Under the pieces are notes generated by a model. That model was not told the origin of the DNA, searched no databases, and saw nothing but the letters and a program-made list of their open reading frames with translations. Both the position numbers and the translations under genes were made by a program. A stretch of 64,000 nucleotides of DNA from Phragmitibacter sp965284365 (lineage in GTDB: Bacteria; Verrucomicrobiota; Verrucomicrobiia; Verrucomicrobiales; Verrucomicrobiaceae): positions 4,774,001 to 4,838,000 of the forward strand of contig OZ260079.1 in the NCBI GenBank assembly GCA_965284365.1, read 5' to 3'. Each line of letters begins with the position of its first letter. Position 1 is the stretch's first letter. This document shows positions 1 to 9,437 of this stretch, piece by piece.

Positions 1-1006
1 CCGGTTCACGGCCCGGCTGCCAGAATTGCCAAATGGAGTGGTTACCGTATGTGAAACCACAGGACCCAGCCATCAGGTCCCACCAGATGGCGCGCCGTAC
101 ATCTGCGGCGAGGGAATGTCCGTGCTTCTTTGCGTCAAATGACACGGGGTGGTCTTCATAGATGGGCTCTGCATCGATCACCGGCTTTACCGGCAGGCGT
201 TTGTAGTCTGTCAGCGTTTTCGCGTAGCGATCGTCGTAGTCCACCGAGTGGCCATTCTGCCGCATGTTGAAGTCCAGCCAACTTTCGCCATGAAACCAGT
301 CCGCGGAACCCGTGCCTCCCGGCGGATGGAAGGTGCGCAAATGGGCGCCACCGTCTCCTTTCTTGAGGCCTTCGGCCATGGCCCGGATGACGTCTCGATG
401 CATGGGCAGATCTGGAGGGCGATCGCCACCCAGAACCCAGATTAGAGCCCGCCTGGCATAGCGCTTGCCCAGCCATTCGCCATAGACCGAGGCATTCTCT
501 GGAGTGAAGATCTCCGGGCCTGCGCCCCATTTTTTGTTCCACTTGTCTCCCCACGTCGGGAGAAACGCCACATACATTCCCAACGACTCGGCCTTCGTTA
601 GGATGAAATCCACGTGATCCCAATAGTCGTTCTCCGGCCCGTCCTTCACTTCGGGTTTCGTGGGATCGTTGTCCACCAGCGGGCGGTGCCCATACGCATT
701 GGGCGCATTCAGTCCGTCGAACTCAGCCAGTGCCACGGCCTGAATGACGGTGAAGCCCTGACTCGCGCGGGTCTCCAGGTATTTGCTGGCGTCTTCCCTG
801 GTGAGGCGGTGGAACAGTTCCCATCCCGTATCTGCCATGTAGAAGAAGGGCTTTCCGTCGCTGGTCTCCAGATAACGCTGGTTCTTGCTTACCTTCAGTG
901 CTGGTAGACTGGATGTCTGCGATTGTGCCAGCGAGGTGGCACAAAATGCCAGAGGCAGGATAAATTTCGTGATGACAAGGCGAATAAGAGATACGTGCCG
1001 GACCAT
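1..1006 (-). CDS. Apiosidase-like glycoside hydrolase (DUF4038/GH140), 5' part
   Basis: Translating the minus strand from the ATG at 1006 gives 335 open codons that run off the left edge, so the C-terminus is missing. The first ~29 residues are a signal peptide ending near ATSLAQ, so the enzyme is exported. The mature part begins with KPFFYMADTGWELFHRLT and continues with YLETRASQGFTVIQAVALAE, the hallmark start of the DUF4038 (alpha/beta)8-barrel family. A WGDKWN segment, an IWVLGGDRP strand and an IDAEPIYEDH strand follow, as expected for the catalytic barrel. Characterised GH140 members cleave apiose-containing pectin side chains (family knowledge); the substrate here is not established. 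The next gene upstream on the same strand is the methyltransferase ending at 1062, 55 bp away, so co-transcription is possible. No Shine-Dalgarno sequence is seen. Confidence 0.85.
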   Translation of the reverse strand, partial: MVRHVSLIRLVITKFILPLAFCATSLAQSQTSSLPALKVSKNQRYLETSDGKPFFYMADTGWELFHRLTREDASKYLETRASQGFTVIQAVALAEFDGLNAPNAYGHRPLVDNDPTKPEVKDGPENDYWDHVDFILTKAESLGMYVAFLPTWGDKWNKKWGAGPEIFTPENASVYGEWLGKRYARRALIWVLGGDRPPDLPMHRDVIRAMAEGLKKGDGGAHLRTFHPPGGTGSADWFHGESWLDFNMRQNGHSVDYDDRYAKTLTDYKRLPVKPVIDAEPIYEDHPVSFDAKKHGHSLAADVRRAIWWDLMAGSCGFTYGNHSIWQFWQPGREP

Positions 1007-1061
1007 GGGCAATGCTGACAAGTCCTCCCCCTGACGTCAAGATCGCCTGCCTGTCTTCGGG

Positions 1062-2195
1062 TCAATGGCCCGAAGGCCCTTTCTCAAAGAACAGCGTAAA
1101 CTCCCGTCGATTGTACGTGAGATGCGTATTGGCGATTAGCTGCAGGCCGTGTTCAGCAGCCGAGGCCGCAATTTGCCGAGACACCAGCAGCATGTCAGAC
1201 AGGGTAGGGGCATTCGTGACTTTGAGTGTGAAGATCACCAATGCCCCTTTGCGGAGTGCAGTGGAAAGCCGGAGCACATTTTGAAACGACGTTTGAGCGT
1301 CGCCGTTCAAGTCGGACAGCAACGCATCGTAGGCGGCGCCGGGGCGAGGGCGAAAAGATGCGGCATCAGCATGAACAAAGCTCAGACCGTGATGACCCTG
1401 AAGTCGAGGATCCAAAGGCGCGCGATCAACAGCGGTCACGCGATAGTCTCTTGCCAGTAGCTCCGCCGTCATGCCACCCGGGCTGGCGCCGAGTTCCAGC
1501 CAATGGGAACCGATGGGCAGGGGAGGGCGATGCAATCTCAGGTAGTGCAAGGCTTCGGCGACCTTCGCCCCAGCGCGGCTGATCGTTATGGGTGAACTCT
1601 GACTGATAAACTTCGTCCCTCCCGCGTAGAAGCCATTGGCCTCGCGCGGAGTCTGCATTCCGCAGAAGAGACCTTCCTTGCCCACCAGCACGTAGAGCAC
1701 TCTGTCATCGGCCTGCAGATTCTCAGCCGCGGTGCCAGCCTGTTTGGGGAAAAGTTGCAGTGTCCGGCCACGGAGGTTGGACGCCAACGATCGGTAGTAA
1801 GGATTGGGGGAACTGGGGTGCAGTTGCCCCATGAGAATACCGACAGGCAGCTGATCGCTGAACTTATGGAGCATCGTTTGCGCCGCTTTCTCCACGAAGC
1901 CGTCCATCTTTTGCGGATTGCAGGGCCAGCTATGATGAATCGGCAAATTCCACGAGATGAAAAGTCCCGCTTTGCCTTCACGCGGCTTCTGCCCTGAAGC
2001 CATCTTTACCGAATGATATTCGGACCCAAAAGTCGCAACAGGCGTAGCCTCCAGATCCAACAGTATTTCTTTGGTGAATTCCTCAAAGACTTCCGGAATG
2101 CGGATCAGCCATGGGATGGTTTCTCGGACCACACCAGGGTCTGCCGTGATGCTGGCATCGTCGGAAGATGGCGGGTGCAAAGAAGAAGATTTCAT
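1062..2195 (-). CDS. RlmM/FtsJ-like SAM-dependent rRNA 2'-O-methyltransferase
   Basis: The protein has 377 residues, close to the length of RlmM, which 2'-O-methylates C2498 of 23S rRNA. The C-terminal half carries an FtsJ-type Rossmann fold. It starts at RAGAKVAEAL, followed by the SAM loop LELGASPGGMTAELL and the acidic strand VTAVDRAPLD. The family's K-D-K-E catalytic set can be matched to Lys in GAKVAEA, Asp in SDLNG, Lys in FTLKV and Glu in RREFTLFF. The N-terminal ~190 residues are poorly conserved but include GFYAGGTKF just before the methyltransferase domain, as in RlmM-like proteins. The exact target base is inferred, and another rRNA or tRNA site is possible. The gene is divergent from the large secreted protein at 2415, with 219 bp between them. 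Confidence 0.75.
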   Translation of the reverse strand: MKSSSLHPPSSDDASITADPGVVRETIPWLIRIPEVFEEFTKEILLDLEATPVATFGSEYHSVKMASGQKPREGKAGLFISWNLPIHHSWPCNPQKMDGFVEKAAQTMLHKFSDQLPVGILMGQLHPSSPNPYYRSLASNLRGRTLQLFPKQAGTAAENLQADDRVLYVLVGKEGLFCGMQTPREANGFYAGGTKFISQSSPITISRAGAKVAEALHYLRLHRPPLPIGSHWLELGASPGGMTAELLARDYRVTAVDRAPLDPRLQGHHGLSFVHADAASFRPRPGAAYDALLSDLNGDAQTSFQNVLRLSTALRKGALVIFTLKVTNAPTLSDMLLVSRQIAASAAEHGLQLIANTHLTYNRREFTLFFEKGPSGH

Positions 2196-2338
2196 GGATG
2201 CCGAGGCTTCATCAAATGGGCAGTGGCGCCAAGTGTCATACAGCCTCCGGCGCTATTCGCAATGAGCCTCAGGCTCCCGTTAGTTGAAATCCAAGCAAAT
2301 CCTTTATATTGCTCTCAGCATGTGCGGATTATGACGTT

Positions 2339-2367
2339 TTGAAAAATATCAAGCGGCGTAGTATTTT
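2339..2367 (+). promoter_or_regulatory. Candidate sigma-70 promoter of the PEP-CTERM gene
   Basis: TTGAAA at 2339-2344 and TATTTT at 2362-2367 are separated by exactly 17 bp in an AT-rich stretch. They lie 47 bp before the ATG at 2415. Spacing and position fit a vegetative promoter. No experimental support. Confidence 0.4.
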
Positions 2368-2414
2368 GTTCGGAATAGCGTAAACATTTGGCCACCTCCA
2401 ACTCACGCTAAGTT

Positions 2415-5400
2415 ATGTCGCCGTTTATGAGAGCGCTTGCGCTCGCCACTGTCCTCTTCGCTGTCCTTACAAAGGCTGGTTATGCTCAGCTGTATTGGGA
2501 TACCAATGGCGCTACAGTCGGTTCAGGAAATGCCGGTGGCCTTTGGGGCACTGATCCCTATTGGACTCCAGACGCCAATGGCCTTAGCTCGACTGGAGCC
2601 TACACCCCCGGCAGTTCCGTTGTGTTTGCGGCGGGAACGGATGGTGTAGGTACATACACGGTGACCCTTACGGCCAGCCAGACCGCGGCAGGTTTGAACT
2701 TCCAGGAAGGCCACATCACGATAGCGCCGAATACGACGGACTTCGCCACCATGCCGATTCTGACGCTGAGCGGCACCTCGCCTACCGCGAATGTGCAGAA
2801 CATGAACTCGTCCATCACGACGCGTATATCATCGAATGGTCTGACGAAGACGGGGATCGGGAAACTCACTCTGAACTATGGGGCATCGGGCAGTGTCAAT
2901 TTTTTCAACCTCGGCGGCGGTGCCATCGTGATAAACGGCGGCACATTGGAACTTGCCGGCACTGGCGCCAGCGCTAATCAACTGAACGCCAGCAATAATA
3001 TCGTCGTGAACTCTGGAGGCACCTTTCTTTGGAGCAGCGGGGTCAATAACATCAGTGATGGCGCTCGCATCACTGTGAATGCCGGTGGCACTCTGGTCAC
3101 GCGCGTGAATGATCAAATCGGGACGCTGGCGGGCAGCGGCTTCCTTGCCCTGCAGAATGGCTCGATCAATCTCGCCATGGGAAACAACGTCACTGTGTAC
3201 TCTGGGTTGATCGTGGGAGCGGGAAACCTGCAAGCCAATAACGGGAATGGCAGTCTGACTCTGACCAACGTCAATACGTTTACAGGTTCAATCGCATCGC
3301 AGAATACCAACACCTCGACGGGTGGTATCGTGCTTGGGAATAGCCGGGCTGCTCAAAATGCCACCATTACCCTCAACAATTTTAATGTCTCCGCGATCAA
3401 CGTCAGCTTCGCCAGCGGCATTGATACCTTTGTCACTGGAGGGCTTACCGGTATTAGCAAATTGAATCTGCAGAATGCCAGCGGTAGCGCGATCACTCTG
3501 CAAGTGGGGAACAATGATCTCTCCTCGGTCTATCGTGGATCGCTTGGAGGTAGTGGCGGCTTGACCAAAATTGGCACAGGAATACTCACCCTCGCGGGTG
3601 AATTGCTGACCGTGACTGCCGTTAACAATACGAGCGGTGTGTCTACCGTGATCTCGCCTGCCAGTGCGGTTTCGCATACCTACACCGGAGACACCACCAT
3701 CCTTGCTGGAACTCACTCCAACAGTGGCATTACCTCCACGAGTGCCAGCACGTTGAAATTGGACTTTAATGCTCAGGCCAACGTGGTGACAAATACTGGC
3801 GGCTCCACCTATACCGCCTCGGGTGTCGCACCCAGTTCAGACATCGTCAGTAGCGCCAGCCGCCTTGTCCTGGGTGGTGGCCGTCTATGGATGGCTGGAA
3901 ATAACGCTGGCAATGCGGCCACGCAGACTTTCAACAACACCTTCCTTCTTGCAGGCCGCAGTTATGTCACAGTCACCGAGGGTACGGTCGCCGGGGTTAC
4001 CTTGGTGAACCTGGGCAACATCACCCGCAACGTAGGCAGCATTCTGGAGTTTACTCTGCCAGGAAATGCTCAGAGCGGAGCGACTACCACGACAGGAAAT
4101 GATGCCAGCGGCATCCTGGGAGGCTGGGCGATCATCGGAAACGAATGGGCAGTAAAGAGCACATCCGGCACCGCCATTGGCAATGTGCAGGCCGCGAGTG
4201 CCGGTGTGTATACCACTTACGTGACTGGGGACATTGTCGGTTCAACCACGTCGAATCTGCTTATCAACGACGGCACAAGCTCGGTGACCACAGGCACCGG
4301 CATCACGGATGTAAATACGATCATGGTGCGAAACAACGGTGTGAACCCTGTTGCCCGCACCATTGATATCGGGGCGGGTGAGACGTTGCGGCTCGGAGAG
4401 TCTGGAAGCATTTGGAATCAAGGTTCTGGTGCGCTCACGATCGGCACGGGCACAAATGTTGGCGCGCTGACCTCGGGTGGCGCTCTTGATGAAGATGGGG
4501 AAGTCATCATCAACAACACTGGGGGCGGGGAGCTAACAGTTCGCTCATCCGTAACGGATAATGGCGATGGCGTTGTCACTTTGATCCGCGCCGGAGCGGG
4601 AAATCAGGTCGTTTTCGCAGGGGCGAATACGCATACAGGCGGAACGGTTCTCACCCATGGCAGGACGCGTATCGATAATGCTGCCGCTCTTAGTACAGGC
4701 GATGTCACCGTCATGGCGGGGGCCACGCTTTGGCTCAATGCCAATGCTACGTATACCAATGATTTTTATCTGCAGGGCACTGGCTACGGTGAAGCCAGTA
4801 TCCCCGGCGCGATCCGCCTTTCGACCGGTCACACCATTACAGGGACGATTACGCTAACGGGAGACACTCGCATTGGTGCGGTGAATAGTGGTTCTGCAAG
4901 CACGCTCGCGGGCAAGATCACAGGCGACTATGCACTGGATCTCTCAGGTGGCGCGGCTGGGACGAACATCATCGTGTTGAGCAACTCGACGAACGACTTC
5001 ACTGGGAATTTTTCCATCAACACGAACCTCAATGCGACCTCTGCTTACAATACAGGCGGCTCTGTGGTCACCGTGCGTTTGGGCGCCTCTGAGGTCATCC
5101 CCAATGGCTTCGGCAAAGGCAATCTCATTATCTCGGGCGGCACGGCAGGCGGCTCGGGTACAGGCATCGTGACCCTTGACCTGAATGGCTTCAGTGAGAC
5201 GGTCAATAGTTTGATCTCCTACGGCACTCATGCCAATGCAGTCATCACTAACAACGCTGCGGGAAGCACCTCGACACTGACCATTGGGGACAATGATGCG
5301 ACTACACTTGTCGCGGCTTCTGCTACTTTCAGTACCTATTTTGGTGGCTCCATCCGCGACGGCACCGGTGTTGTGGCACTGACAAAAACAGGGCAGGGGA

Positions 5401-6446
5401 CACAGACACTCAGTGGAGCCAACACCTACTCCGGAGTGACCAACATCACCAAGGGTGTCCTCATGGCTGGAGCAGTGAATGCACTCTCCGCGAATTCGGA
5501 TGTTGTGCTGGCCAACGATGCCACGGTCATGCTTGCGCTCACGGATGGCGTGGCAGACTTCTCTCAAGTGATCAAATCCTTGTCAGGTGGCGGGACAGTG
5601 AATCTGGGCACCGCCGCCGCAGCAGATACGATTGGCGTGCCTGTGACACGCCTGACTACAGGCAGCACGGCGGACACAACTTATTTCGGTGTCATCGCGG
5701 GAGCGGGCGGGTTGGTAAAGCAAGGCTCCGGTACTTTCACTCTGACAGGTCTGAACACCTATGTCGGCACAACTACGGTCACGGCTGGAAATCTCCAAAT
5801 TGGGGTTGCTGGCGTAGGCCAGAGTGGCACCGGGCAGACCGTTGTTAATGCAGCCGCGACCTTGTCAGGAACAGGCTTCGTGCAGGGCGCCACCACGGTG
5901 AATGGTTTGCTGAGTGCGGGCGACTCTGCGGGATCGGGCATCGGGAAGCTCACATTCACGGATTTGTCTTCCGGCAGCCTCTCAATTGCTAGCGGCGGCA
6001 CCTCTATTGCCCCGCGTGTGCGCATGACCCTCGGGGGCAGCACCGGCAACGAGAATCCCTCTGACGGCATTCAGACTATCGGCTTGCTCAACGGCGCTTA
6101 TGGAAACCACGACCATATCCAAGTTCAGGGCGGACTCATCCTCACGAGCGGCAGCACTTTTGTAGTCGAACTCGTTACTGGTTATTCCCCGACTTGGGGG
6201 GACGTTTTTAATCTGATCGATTGGGGGACCGTAACTGGCACGATTGATCCGGGCACCTTCGATCCCAATGTGGACCTGAATGTAGAAGTCAGCGCCACCA
6301 TGCTTGCCAATGGCTGGTTCTGGGAGAAGAATCAGTTCCTTACGTCAGGAATTATCTATGTTGTTCCTGAGCCGGGACGCGCTCTACTACTTTTCATTGC
6401 TGGGCTGGTGACGGTCATGCGTCGCCGGAGATGCAAACGGCTTTGA
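2415..6446 (+). CDS. Giant secreted beta-strand-repeat protein with PEP-CTERM sorting signal
   Basis: The product has 1343 residues. Residues 1-24 are a signal peptide. The body is very rich in Gly, Thr, Ser and Asn. It contains several copies of the autotransporter-associated beta-strand repeat, with the recognisable core LTKxGxGxxTLxGxNTYxG near residues 142, 382, 989 and 1099, as in LTKTGQGTQTLSGANTYSG. The last ~28 residues form a PEP-CTERM signal: VPEPG, a hydrophobic segment, then RRRR. In known systems such tails are handled by exosortase during export linked to exopolysaccharide. No autotransporter beta-barrel is present, so despite the repeats this is not a classical type V protein. 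It is most likely a surface or matrix protein. The ATG at 2415 gives a good signal peptide; an ATG at 2427 would shorten it by four residues. The gene converges with the copper ATPase with 24 bp between. Confidence 0.9.
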   Translation: MSPFMRALALATVLFAVLTKAGYAQLYWDTNGATVGSGNAGGLWGTDPYWTPDANGLSSTGAYTPGSSVVFAAGTDGVGTYTVTLTASQTAAGLNFQEGHITIAPNTTDFATMPILTLSGTSPTANVQNMNSSITTRISSNGLTKTGIGKLTLNYGASGSVNFFNLGGGAIVINGGTLELAGTGASANQLNASNNIVVNSGGTFLWSSGVNNISDGARITVNAGGTLVTRVNDQIGTLAGSGFLALQNGSINLAMGNNVTVYSGLIVGAGNLQANNGNGSLTLTNVNTFTGSIASQNTNTSTGGIVLGNSRAAQNATITLNNFNVSAINVSFASGIDTFVTGGLTGISKLNLQNASGSAITLQVGNNDLSSVYRGSLGGSGGLTKIGTGILTLAGELLTVTAVNNTSGVSTVISPASAVSHTYTGDTTILAGTHSNSGITSTSASTLKLDFNAQANVVTNTGGSTYTASGVAPSSDIVSSASRLVLGGGRLWMAGNNAGNAATQTFNNTFLLAGRSYVTVTEGTVAGVTLVNLGNITRNVGSILEFTLPGNAQSGATTTTGNDASGILGGWAIIGNEWAVKSTSGTAIGNVQAASAGVYTTYVTGDIVGSTTSNLLINDGTSSVTTGTGITDVNTIMVRNNGVNPVARTIDIGAGETLRLGESGSIWNQGSGALTIGTGTNVGALTSGGALDEDGEVIINNTGGGELTVRSSVTDNGDGVVTLIRAGAGNQVVFAGANTHTGGTVLTHGRTRIDNAAALSTGDVTVMAGATLWLNANATYTNDFYLQGTGYGEASIPGAIRLSTGHTITGTITLTGDTRIGAVNSGSASTLAGKITGDYALDLSGGAAGTNIIVLSNSTNDFTGNFSINTNLNATSAYNTGGSVVTVRLGASEVIPNGFGKGNLIISGGTAGGSGTGIVTLDLNGFSETVNSLISYGTHANAVITNNAAGSTSTLTIGDNDATTLVAASATFSTYFGGSIRDGTGVVALTKTGQGTQTLSGANTYSGVTNITKGVLMAGAVNALSANSDVVLANDATVMLALTDGVADFSQVIKSLSGGGTVNLGTAAAADTIGVPVTRLTTGSTADTTYFGVIAGAGGLVKQGSGTFTLTGLNTYVGTTTVTAGNLQIGVAGVGQSGTGQTVVNAAATLSGTGFVQGATTVNGLLSAGDSAGSGIGKLTFTDLSSGSLSIASGGTSIAPRVRMTLGGSTGNENPSDGIQTIGLLNGAYGNHDHIQVQGGLILTSGSTFVVELVTGYSPTWGDVFNLIDWGTVTGTIDPGTFDPNVDLNVEVSATMLANGWFWEKNQFLTSGIIYVVPEPGRALLLFIAGLVTVMRRRRCKRL

Positions 6447-6470
6447 TGGTGCCTGGGTGGCTTAAGATGC

Positions 6471-8891
6471 TCAGAGCTTCACTTTGCTGAGACGAAGCGC
6501 ATTGGCGATGACACTCACGGAGCTGAGGCTCATCGCGGCGCCCGCCAGCATGGGGCTTAGAAGCGCCCCAGTCCACGGATACAGCACTCCTGCTGCCACG
6601 GGAATTCCGATGGCATTATAAAGGAACGCGAAAAGCAAATTCTGCCGGACATTGCTCATTACTGCCTGGCTTAGCCGGACTGCTTTGGCGATGCCTCTTA
6701 GGTCGCCTTTCACAAGGGTGATCCCGGCGCTTTGCATGGCCACGTCGGTGCCGGTCCCCATGGCAATCCCTGCATCCGCTGCAACAAGGGCCGGCGCATC
6801 ATTCACACCATCTCCTGCCATTGCGACCTTGCGTCCCGCTGCCTGGAGTGCGCGAATTCGGCTGATCTTTGAGGCAGGCGTGGCGCTGGCTTCGACGCTG
6901 TCCAACCCCAGTTCGTCAGCCACCGATTGTGCTGCCGCGACACTGTCGCCGGTCAGCATGTGGATCTTCAGGCCCAACGCGTGCAATGATCTTACCGCTT
7001 CCGGGGAACCTGCCTTGATTTTGTCGGCAACCGAAATGAGGCCCGCCATCCGTCCCTCGATGCCCAGGAAAATCACTGAATGTCCCGGCTCTTCCAGTGC
7101 ACGGGCACGTTCTTTCCAGTGGTCGAGTCCATGCACTCCTTGGTCCACTAAAAAGTCCGGACGTCCTGCGGCGACCTTTAGACCATCGACGGTGCCCATC
7201 ACTCCACCTCCGGTGAAGGATCGGAAATCTAAGACAGGGAGAAGCGGATGACCGCCTGACTTCGCTGCTTCAATGATCGCCTTCGCTAGCGGATGTTCAC
7301 TGCTCTGCTCCAGACTGGCTGTTAGCGAGAGCAGATGGCCTGCGTCCATATCGGTGCCGGGGGCTACTTGACGGAGGATCGGCCGCCCCTCTGTAAGTGT
7401 GCCGGTCTTATCGAGAACGACGTCCTGTATTTTTTCCAACCGCTCAAGCGCTTCGGCATCCCTAATGAGCACCCCTTCGCGTGCGCCTCGACCGACGCCG
7501 ACCATGATGGACATGGGTGTGGCCAACCCAAGGGCGCAAGGACACGCGATGATGAGCACCGACACGGCGCTCATGAGGGCAAATCCAAAACCATGTCCCA
7601 ACAAGATCCAAGTGACAAAAGCACCAAGGGCCGTGAGCAAAACAACCGGCACGAAATAACCTGCGACACGATCTGCCAAAGCCTGCACCGGGGCACGGCT
7701 TCGTTGCGCGGAACTTACCATGGATACAATGTGAGCCAGAACGGTATCCGCACCCACGCGCTCGGCTTTCATGGTAAATCCACCCGCACCATTAATGGTG
7801 CCACCGGTCACGGTATCGCCCGGCTTTTTGCCGACTGGCAAGGGTTCCCCCGTGAGCATGCTTTCATCGACGGCACTTTCTCCATCAAGCACGATCCCAT
7901 CGACCGGTACTTTCGCTCCCGGAGTCACACGCAGGGTATTTCCAAGTTGCACCTCTTCCAACGATACAGATTCGTCCCCCGCAGAAGTGATCTGGATGGC
8001 TTGTGGAGGCGACAAATCCATCAACGATCGAAGAGCGCTGCCGGTGTGTTGCCTTGCGCGGTGTTCCAGCACCTGACCAAGAAGAACCAGCACAATGATC
8101 ACTGCTGCGGCTTCAAAATAAAGCGGTGGCTTCCCGTGAACCAGGGCGGAATCAGGAAAGATGGAAGGAGTCAGCACTGCCGCTACGCTGCAGACAAACG
8201 CTGTGCCCACTCCCAGTGAGATAAGTGTCCACATGTTCCCGCTGCGGGAAACCATGGAGCGCCAGCCGCGCCGAAAAAACGAGCCGCCAGCCCAAATCAC
8301 TACTGGAGTCGTCAGCAACAGTTGCCCCCAGCGCACCACATCGCTCTCCAGCCAGGAAACATGCCGCCAGGCGGGAATCAGGTGGGTCATCGCTACGAGG
8401 AACACGGGCAGAGTCAGCGCAGCTGCTACCCAAAACCGTGTCGTCAGATCCCGCAGTTCGGAGTGCTCTTCTCCATGCTCCGGGATTTCAGGCGTTTCGG
8501 CTTCCAGCGCCATGCCGCACTTGGGACAGTCGCCTGGAAGATCCTGGCGAATCTCCGGGTGCATGGGGCAGACATACACAACACCAGCTTTTAGAGGGCG
8601 CCATGCTGGATTCCTCTCCAGTGCCATTCCGCACTTTGCGCAGTCACCGGGCACCTGAGACTCATGCCCGGGACACATGGGGCAGAAATACTTCTTTTGC
8701 GGATCGGCCGATGTCCCGCTTTGATGACGGTCTCCGGCCCCACAACATGTCGAAACTTCCGACTCGACCGACTGCTTCGAGCCGCAGCAGTCGTCAGTTG
8801 GCGCCGGGGCACGCGACTCCCCATGACCGTGCCCGGAGCAGCAGTCGGCATCGTGGGCTGCCGCATGTGGGGGAGCTTCGAATGGATTCAT
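6471..8891 (-). CDS. copA: Heavy-metal P1B-type ATPase, probable Cu(I) exporter
   Basis: An 806-residue inner-membrane ATPase that pumps a soft metal ion out of the cytoplasm. The start at 8891 (MNPFEAPPHA) is preferred over the open frame reaching 8939. The first ~60 residues are unusually rich in His and Cys (DCCSGHGHGE, DDCCGSK, STCCG). Two tandem heavy-metal-binding zinc-ribbon-like modules follow (YFCPMCPGHESQVPGDC and YVCPMHPEIRQDLPGDC), in place of the usual HMA domains. Core motifs are the CPC metal site near residue 450, DKTGT phosphorylation site near 494, SEHPLAKAI, and GDGVNDAPAL near 692. The last helices carry YN and MxxSS signatures of the Cu(I)-type P1B-1 group. The direction and ion are inferred from these motifs. 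It stands alone: neighbours are a small unknown gene upstream and the convergent PEP-CTERM gene. Confidence 0.9.
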   Translation of the reverse strand: MNPFEAPPHAAAHDADCCSGHGHGESRAPAPTDDCCGSKQSVESEVSTCCGAGDRHQSGTSADPQKKYFCPMCPGHESQVPGDCAKCGMALERNPAWRPLKAGVVYVCPMHPEIRQDLPGDCPKCGMALEAETPEIPEHGEEHSELRDLTTRFWVAAALTLPVFLVAMTHLIPAWRHVSWLESDVVRWGQLLLTTPVVIWAGGSFFRRGWRSMVSRSGNMWTLISLGVGTAFVCSVAAVLTPSIFPDSALVHGKPPLYFEAAAVIIVLVLLGQVLEHRARQHTGSALRSLMDLSPPQAIQITSAGDESVSLEEVQLGNTLRVTPGAKVPVDGIVLDGESAVDESMLTGEPLPVGKKPGDTVTGGTINGAGGFTMKAERVGADTVLAHIVSMVSSAQRSRAPVQALADRVAGYFVPVVLLTALGAFVTWILLGHGFGFALMSAVSVLIIACPCALGLATPMSIMVGVGRGAREGVLIRDAEALERLEKIQDVVLDKTGTLTEGRPILRQVAPGTDMDAGHLLSLTASLEQSSEHPLAKAIIEAAKSGGHPLLPVLDFRSFTGGGVMGTVDGLKVAAGRPDFLVDQGVHGLDHWKERARALEEPGHSVIFLGIEGRMAGLISVADKIKAGSPEAVRSLHALGLKIHMLTGDSVAAAQSVADELGLDSVEASATPASKISRIRALQAAGRKVAMAGDGVNDAPALVAADAGIAMGTGTDVAMQSAGITLVKGDLRGIAKAVRLSQAVMSNVRQNLLFAFLYNAIGIPVAAGVLYPWTGALLSPMLAGAAMSLSSVSVIANALRLSKVKL

Positions 8892-9076
8892 GGATAAGCC
8901 GCGCGGACACCATCTCACCCTTCCGGCGAAAGTCAGCATCCTTTCTTTTCATACGCATCACCCTGCGTTCCGTTTGCGACAAACGGCAGTTTTTTGCACG
9001 AGATACAAGAACAGGACTCTCGCTGTCCCCCTATCAAATCGTGGGAATGAATTTCCGGCGATTTCCGGTAGGCAGC

Positions 9077-9253
9077 TCAGCACTCTTCAATCTTTGCGAT
9101 GCTCACGGTCGGATAGGAAGCGATGATCGCTCCATTGAGGTAAAAATGCGTCATGAAACCTTCCTGGCGAAATTCGTCGGCTTGCATCCAGGTGAACTGT
9201 CCGAGGGTCAGGGTGATCTTAAACTGCTTCATCAGGGGGATCCAGCTAGGCAT
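9077..9253 (-). CDS. Small protein of unknown function
   Basis: A 58-residue product if started at the ATG at 9253, which has GGAAAG about 8 bp upstream. An alternative ATG at 9232 gives 51 residues and an upstream one at 9277 gives 66. The sequence is mixed polar and aromatic with no signal peptide or membrane segment (FRQEGFMTHFYLNGAII then SYPTVSIAKIEEC). The composition looks like a small beta-rich cytoplasmic protein, but no family is recognised. It lies 185 bp upstream of the copper ATPase on the same strand, so a link to metal stress is possible but unproven. Confidence 0.45.
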   Translation of the reverse strand: MPSWIPLMKQFKITLTLGQFTWMQADEFRQEGFMTHFYLNGAIIASYPTVSIAKIEEC

Positions 9254-9437
9254 GGATAAACTTTCCAGCGCCGACACGGGGATGCCGGAGCTAGTTTAGC
9301 CACCCTGAGAGGATTGGAACCTGTGCAGCCGCCGTGTTTCTAGTTGCGCTCGGCCGTTTGTCAACCCGCACTCCCTGGATTCTAGACGAAGTTAGCGGGC
9401 TTGAGAGCCGCATGATCAGCTTTTCCTTTGGAGAAGC

